Shown piece by piece: positions 7,315 to 10,089 of a stretch of 10,089 bases of DNA. The position numbers and the translations under genes are program-made. The first letter of the stretch is position 1. The number at the start of each line of letters is the position of its first letter. Source of the DNA: Calditenuis sp032249575 (GTDB lineage Archaea > Thermoproteota > Nitrososphaeria_A > Caldarchaeales > Calditenuaceae); contig JAVVHL010000039.1 in NCBI GenBank assembly GCA_032249575.1, forward strand, positions 1 through 10,089. Direction: 5' to 3'. The notes under the pieces are model-generated. The model ran no database searches. It worked only from the letters and a program-made list of their open reading frames with translations, and was not told the origin of the DNA.

Positions 7315-9477
7315 TCAGAGCGGCAGAAGAGATACCAGGAAGAGCGGTATGAAGACGAGCGAGAGCGTGTTCAGCAGCTTGATCAGGATGTGTAGGCTCG
7401 GCGCGTAGGTGTCCTTCATCGGGTCCCCTACGGTGTCCCCTATCACGGCGGCCTTATGGGCGTCGGTCCCCTTCTTGCCCGCTATCTCGAGGTACTTCTT
7501 CGCGTTGTCCATCGCTGCCCCGCCGTAGAAGCCTACTATGGCCAGAGGTATCGCCGATATCGTCGCCCCTATCACGAGCCCTCCGATCGCCTTCCATCCG
7601 AGCAGGAAACCCACCAGGATCGGCGAGAGGGTGACGACCAGAGTGGGCGTGACCATCAGCCTGAGCGCGGTCCTCGTCGAGATGTCGACGCACCTGCCGT
7701 ACTCGGGCCTCGCGGCCCCGTTCAGCAGACCCGGTATCGTCCTGAACTGCCTCCTGACCTCCTCGACCATCTGGAAGGCGCCCGTCGCCACCGCGTTGAC
7801 CGCGTACCCTGAGAAGAGGAAGGGGACCATTGCGCCGATGAAGAGGCCGATCAGCACCGACGGCGAGTTGATCTGGAGCTGCGACGATAGGGCCTCGATC
7901 TGGGAGAGGAGCTTGCTCGACTGCTCAGCGGTCAGGTGAGCGAGCTCTATGATCCCGGCCTGGTACCTCGCGACCTCGAGGAGGAAGGCCTGGAAGAGGA
8001 GGAGGGCTGCAAGGGCCGCCGAACCCATCGCGTAGGACTTCGTGAGGGCCTTCGTAGTGTTTCCCAGAGCGTCCAGGGGCTCGAGCCTCTCCCTGATCTC
8101 GTCGGGAGCGTTCGCCATCTCCGCGATCCCTCCTGCGTTGTCCACGATCGGGCCGACGCCGTCCATCGTCAGGACGAACCCGGCCGTCGAGAGCATGCCC
8201 ATCGTGGCCATGGTCGTGCCGAAGACGCCTCCTAGGAACGGGTCAGGGAGGTTGGTCAACTGGGCCCACTGGGTTCCGAGGACGAACGAGATCGCTATGG
8301 CCACGACGACCGTCACGACAGGGAGCGCCGTAGATATCATGCCGACCGCAAGCCCCGAGACCACCGTCAGCGCCGGCCCGCTCTCGCTGTTCCCGGCTAT
8401 CAGACCCACGTACCTCGACCTGAGGCCTGTGTAGATCTCGCTGTAGAACATGATGAAAATCCCCGCCACGAGCCCCACGACCATCGCGGCGAACATCGGG
8501 AGGTAGGAGCTGCCGAAGACGGTGGTGGAGATCAGGTACATCAGCGCTGCTGCGACGACCGACGTCACGATGAGCCCGTTCCTTAGAGGCTCGATCGCCT
8601 CCTTGAAGGACCTCTGGAAGACCGCCCATCCGATGCCAGCGAGGGTGGCGACGACACCGACCGCCCTCACCAGCAGCGGAAGCAGGACGTAGTCCTCGTT
8701 GATGGTCTTGAAGAGCACTATCGAGAGGACGAGGGCTATGATCATGCCTCCGAGGTTCTCAGCGGTGACCGACTCGAAGAGGTCAGCACCTCTTCCAGCC
8801 TCGTCGCCTACGTTGTCTCCCACCTGGTCCGCTATCACCGCCGGGTTCCTCGGGTCGTCCTCCGGTATTCCGGCCTCTATCTTTCCGACGAGGTCAGCAC
8901 CTATGTCGGCGCTCTTCGTGTAAATCCCTCCTCCGAGCTGGGCGAAGAGGGCCGCGAGGCTGGCTCCGAACCCGAAGCCTGCCAAGACAGCGGGGTCCCT
9001 GAAGGCCCAGTAGAGGATCGAGAGGCCGAGGAGGCTCATGGCGATCACAGCGAGGCCGAGCGCAGCCCCTCCGAGCGTCGCGACCCTCAGCGCGCTGACG
9101 GAGCCCTTGTAGGCGGCATAAGTGGTCCTGACGTTGGCCCTCGTGGCCGAGTCCATCGCTATGGTCGCCGCGATCAGCGAGAACGTGACACCGATCAGGA
9201 AGCTCCCTCCGACAGCCAGGCCGTAGTTGAGGCCGCCGAGTGCGGGGAAGGCGGCGAAGCTCCCGACTATCAGCAGGAAGATGAAGGCCGCTATGACGTA
9301 GATCGTCCTGTACTGCCGCTTCAGGTAGGCCGCCGATCCCTCCCTTATGGCCGACCAGACAGCGACGAAGGCCTCCGGCCCCTTCGGGTACCTGTTGACT
9401 ATAGCTACGAAGAGCACAGCCGTCAGGGCACCGAGCGCTCCGAGCACCGTCGTTATCAGCAACGGATCTATCCACAT
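7315..9477 (-). CDS. hppA: Membrane-bound ion-pumping pyrophosphatase, K+-independent type (probably H+ pump)
   Basis: It hydrolyses cytoplasmic pyrophosphate and uses the energy to move ions out of the cytoplasm, pulling forward biosynthetic reactions that release PPi. The 720 residues match the normal family length and should form about 16 membrane helices. The substrate and Mg2+ site is intact: DIGADLVGKIEAGIPEDDPR at 191-210, IADQVGDNVGDEAGRGADLF at 215-234, DNAGGIAEM at 446-454 and GDTVGDPMKDT at 680-690. The determinant of K+ dependence reads GNTTKALT (472-479); Lys476 and Thr479 are the K+-independent pair, where K+-dependent enzymes have Ala at the lysine position. Known K+-independent enzymes pump H+, so H+ is the best inference. 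Deviations from the usual C-terminal motif DPFKDTSGPSLN are Met for Phe, Tyr-Ala for Ser-Gly, and His for Asn. The ATG has no ribosome binding site but a TATA box 30 bases upstream, consistent with a leaderless monocistronic mRNA. Confidence 0.96.
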   Translation of the reverse strand: MWIDPLLITTVLGALGALTAVLFVAIVNRYPKGPEAFVAVWSAIREGSAAYLKRQYRTIYVIAAFIFLLIVGSFAAFPALGGLNYGLAVGGSFLIGVTFSLIAATIAMDSATRANVRTTYAAYKGSVSALRVATLGGAALGLAVIAMSLLGLSILYWAFRDPAVLAGFGFGASLAALFAQLGGGIYTKSADIGADLVGKIEAGIPEDDPRNPAVIADQVGDNVGDEAGRGADLFESVTAENLGGMIIALVLSIVLFKTINEDYVLLPLLVRAVGVVATLAGIGWAVFQRSFKEAIEPLRNGLIVTSVVAAALMYLISTTVFGSSYLPMFAAMVVGLVAGIFIMFYSEIYTGLRSRYVGLIAGNSESGPALTVVSGLAVGMISTALPVVTVVVAIAISFVLGTQWAQLTNLPDPFLGGVFGTTMATMGMLSTAGFVLTMDGVGPIVDNAGGIAEMANAPDEIRERLEPLDALGNTTKALTKSYAMGSAALAALLLFQAFLLEVARYQAGIIELAHLTAEQSSKLLSQIEALSSQLQINSPSVLIGLFIGAMVPFLFSGYAVNAVATGAFQMVEEVRRQFRTIPGLLNGAARPEYGRCVDISTRTALRLMVTPTLVVTLSPILVGFLLGWKAIGGLVIGATISAIPLAIVGFYGGAAMDNAKKYLEIAGKKGTDAHKAAVIGDTVGDPMKDTYAPSLHILIKLLNTLSLVFIPLFLVSLLPL

Positions 9478-9503
9478 GGTCGGATCTGAGAAAATGCAAG
9501 CCC

Positions 9504-9510
9504 TTTTTAA
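9504..9510 (-). promoter_or_regulatory. TATA box of the pyrophosphatase gene
   Basis: The minus strand reads TTAAAAA here, preceded by GGGG and standing out in GC-rich DNA. Its centre is 30 bases from the first base of the hppA start codon. With the usual archaeal distance of about 26 bases, transcription would begin around 9481, leaving a leader of only a few bases. There is no Shine-Dalgarno sequence before the ATG, which agrees with this. Confidence 0.6.
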
Positions 9511-9580
9511 CCCCTACGGCAACTGCGTTGAACACCGAGAGAAACCGAACGGAAAAGGCTGTGAAGTTCTACAGGAGAAG

Positions 9581-9597
9581 GCGCGGAAGGGACGCGC
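9581..9597 (-). terminator. Possible weak hairpin after the ferredoxin gene
   Basis: A 5-bp GCGCG/CGCGC inverted repeat with a 7-base loop lies about 35 bases beyond the ferredoxin stop, followed on the minus strand by a pyrimidine-rich stretch and, further on, a TTTT at about 9552-9558. It may help end the ferredoxin transcript before the hppA promoter. The stem is short and the T-run weak, so this could be chance. Confidence 0.22.
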
Positions 9598-9630
9598 AAA
9601 GATCAGGAGACTGGGACCTTTGCCCTCCGG

Positions 9631-10056
9631 CTACGGCGGGAAGATCTTGATCGCCAGGACTGGGCAGGCCGATTCACAGGCCATGCAGAAGATGCAGTCG
9701 GACTCCCTGACAGGGTCAGACTTGTCGGTCCTGTATTTCTCCCAGAGCTCCTTGTCCTTCTCCGGATCTATCACCCTGTCCTTGCCGCTCCCCGACTGTC
9801 CTGGGTTCAGGGCCCACTCGAAGACGTTCACGGGGCAGACGTCCATGCAGGCTCCGTCGGCGACGCACGAGTCCCAGTCGACCGCCACCACAGAGCCGTG
9901 GATCCCCAGCTTCGTCGGATACGGCTTCCCCTCCGCGTCGAGCCTCTGGACGCCCTCTCCCCAGACGTCGTGGTTGTGATGGGTTCCGGTCTTCTGGAGC
10001 TTGCTCTTGAAGTCCGGGTCAATCGGCGCCGACTTGAAGTCGACAGGACGAACCAT
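9631..10056 (-). CDS. zfx: Zinc-containing ferredoxin (3Fe-4S/4Fe-4S, Sulfolobus/Thermoplasma type)
   Basis: A soluble electron carrier which, in Sulfolobus and Thermoplasma, accepts electrons from 2-oxoacid:ferredoxin oxidoreductases. In 141-residue numbering, the first cluster motif is CVADGACMDVCPV (64-76), with Asp67 where a fourth cysteine would be, as in the Sulfolobus protein where this site carries a 3Fe-4S cluster. The second, CIFCMACESACPV (121-133), is complete for 4Fe-4S. The N-terminal extension keeps the expected zinc ligands: His26 and His29 (HxxH), His53 in GIHG, and Asp114 in SDPVRESD. Between the clusters is an insertion of about 24 residues relative to the 103-residue Sulfolobus protein; from memory the Thermoplasma ferredoxin (about 142 residues) has a similar one. 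I chose the ATG at 10056 because the TATA box is 30 bases upstream and the length fits; an in-frame ATG at 10074 would add six residues but lies upstream of the predicted transcription start. Confidence 0.93.
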   Translation of the reverse strand: MVRPVDFKSAPIDPDFKSKLQKTGTHHNHDVWGEGVQRLDAEGKPYPTKLGIHGSVVAVDWDSCVADGACMDVCPVNVFEWALNPGQSGSGKDRVIDPEKDKELWEKYRTDKSDPVRESDCIFCMACESACPVLAIKIFPP

Positions 10057-10082
10057 CGCGTCTCTCTCCACCATTACCCATC

Positions 10083-10089
10083 ATATAAA
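10083..10089 (-). promoter_or_regulatory. TATA box of the ferredoxin gene (at window edge)
   Basis: The minus strand reads TTTATAT at the very edge, so the element may extend outside. Its centre is 30 bases from the ATG at 10056, the same spacing as at hppA, predicting transcription from about 10060 and a near-leaderless mRNA. A GGAGAG at 10064-10069 would then be upstream of the transcript start. Confidence 0.5.

Noticed and set aside
7306..7316. GAGCG/CGCTC palindrome next to the hppA stop
   Set aside because: The arms are one base apart, leaving no room for a hairpin loop with the full stem, and no T-run follows directly.
9347..9979. A 210-codon plus-strand frame running from the hppA 5' end through the intergenic gap into the ferredoxin gene
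   Set aside because: It is antisense to two well-recognised genes and covers both a promoter and coding DNA; its product has no family features.

Overview
This is a GC-rich window from an archaeon, with five protein genes and almost no spare DNA. The signs of Archaea are direct. Two minus-strand genes have TATA-like boxes 30 bases before the start codon and no ribosome binding site within the predicted leader, which implies leaderless mRNAs. Arginine is mostly AGG. The right edge carries a zinc-containing ferredoxin of the type known from Sulfolobus and Thermoplasma. The lineage cannot be fixed from this sequence; a thermophilic, possibly acidophilic Thermoproteota or Thermoplasmata-type archaeon fits. 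No RNA gene, mobile element, CRISPR array or broken gene was found.

Left three quarters (1-7278, plus strand): a tightly packed operon of four genes separated by at most 7 bases. It opens with the 3' part of a gene for a large surface protein, a sialidase-like Asp-box beta-propeller anchored by a C-terminal membrane helix. Next comes a membrane-anchored family 5 (peptide/oligosaccharide) substrate-binding protein, then two DppB- and DppC-type ABC permeases. All of these act at or outside the cytoplasmic membrane. A simple model is surface binding or processing of a polymer followed by import of fragments. The two ATPase subunits are absent; they may lie upstream of the window or elsewhere.

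The binding protein is the most unusual gene. Its two sequence halves are in swapped order compared with ordinary family 5 binding proteins, as in a circular permutation, and a beta-rich domain and a Thr/Pro linker follow. The DppC-like permease has about 195 residues outside the membrane between its first and second helices, and the DppB-like permease has an unusually charged helical loop in the matching place. The outer face of this transporter may therefore be remodelled as a unit.

Right quarter (7315-10056, minus strand): a membrane pyrophosphatase with the K+-independent signature (an ion pump, probably H+), convergent with the transporter operon, and then the zinc ferredoxin. Each has its own promoter. 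A seven-T run just beyond the pyrophosphatase stop is a likely terminator for it, while no such run serves the transporter operon.
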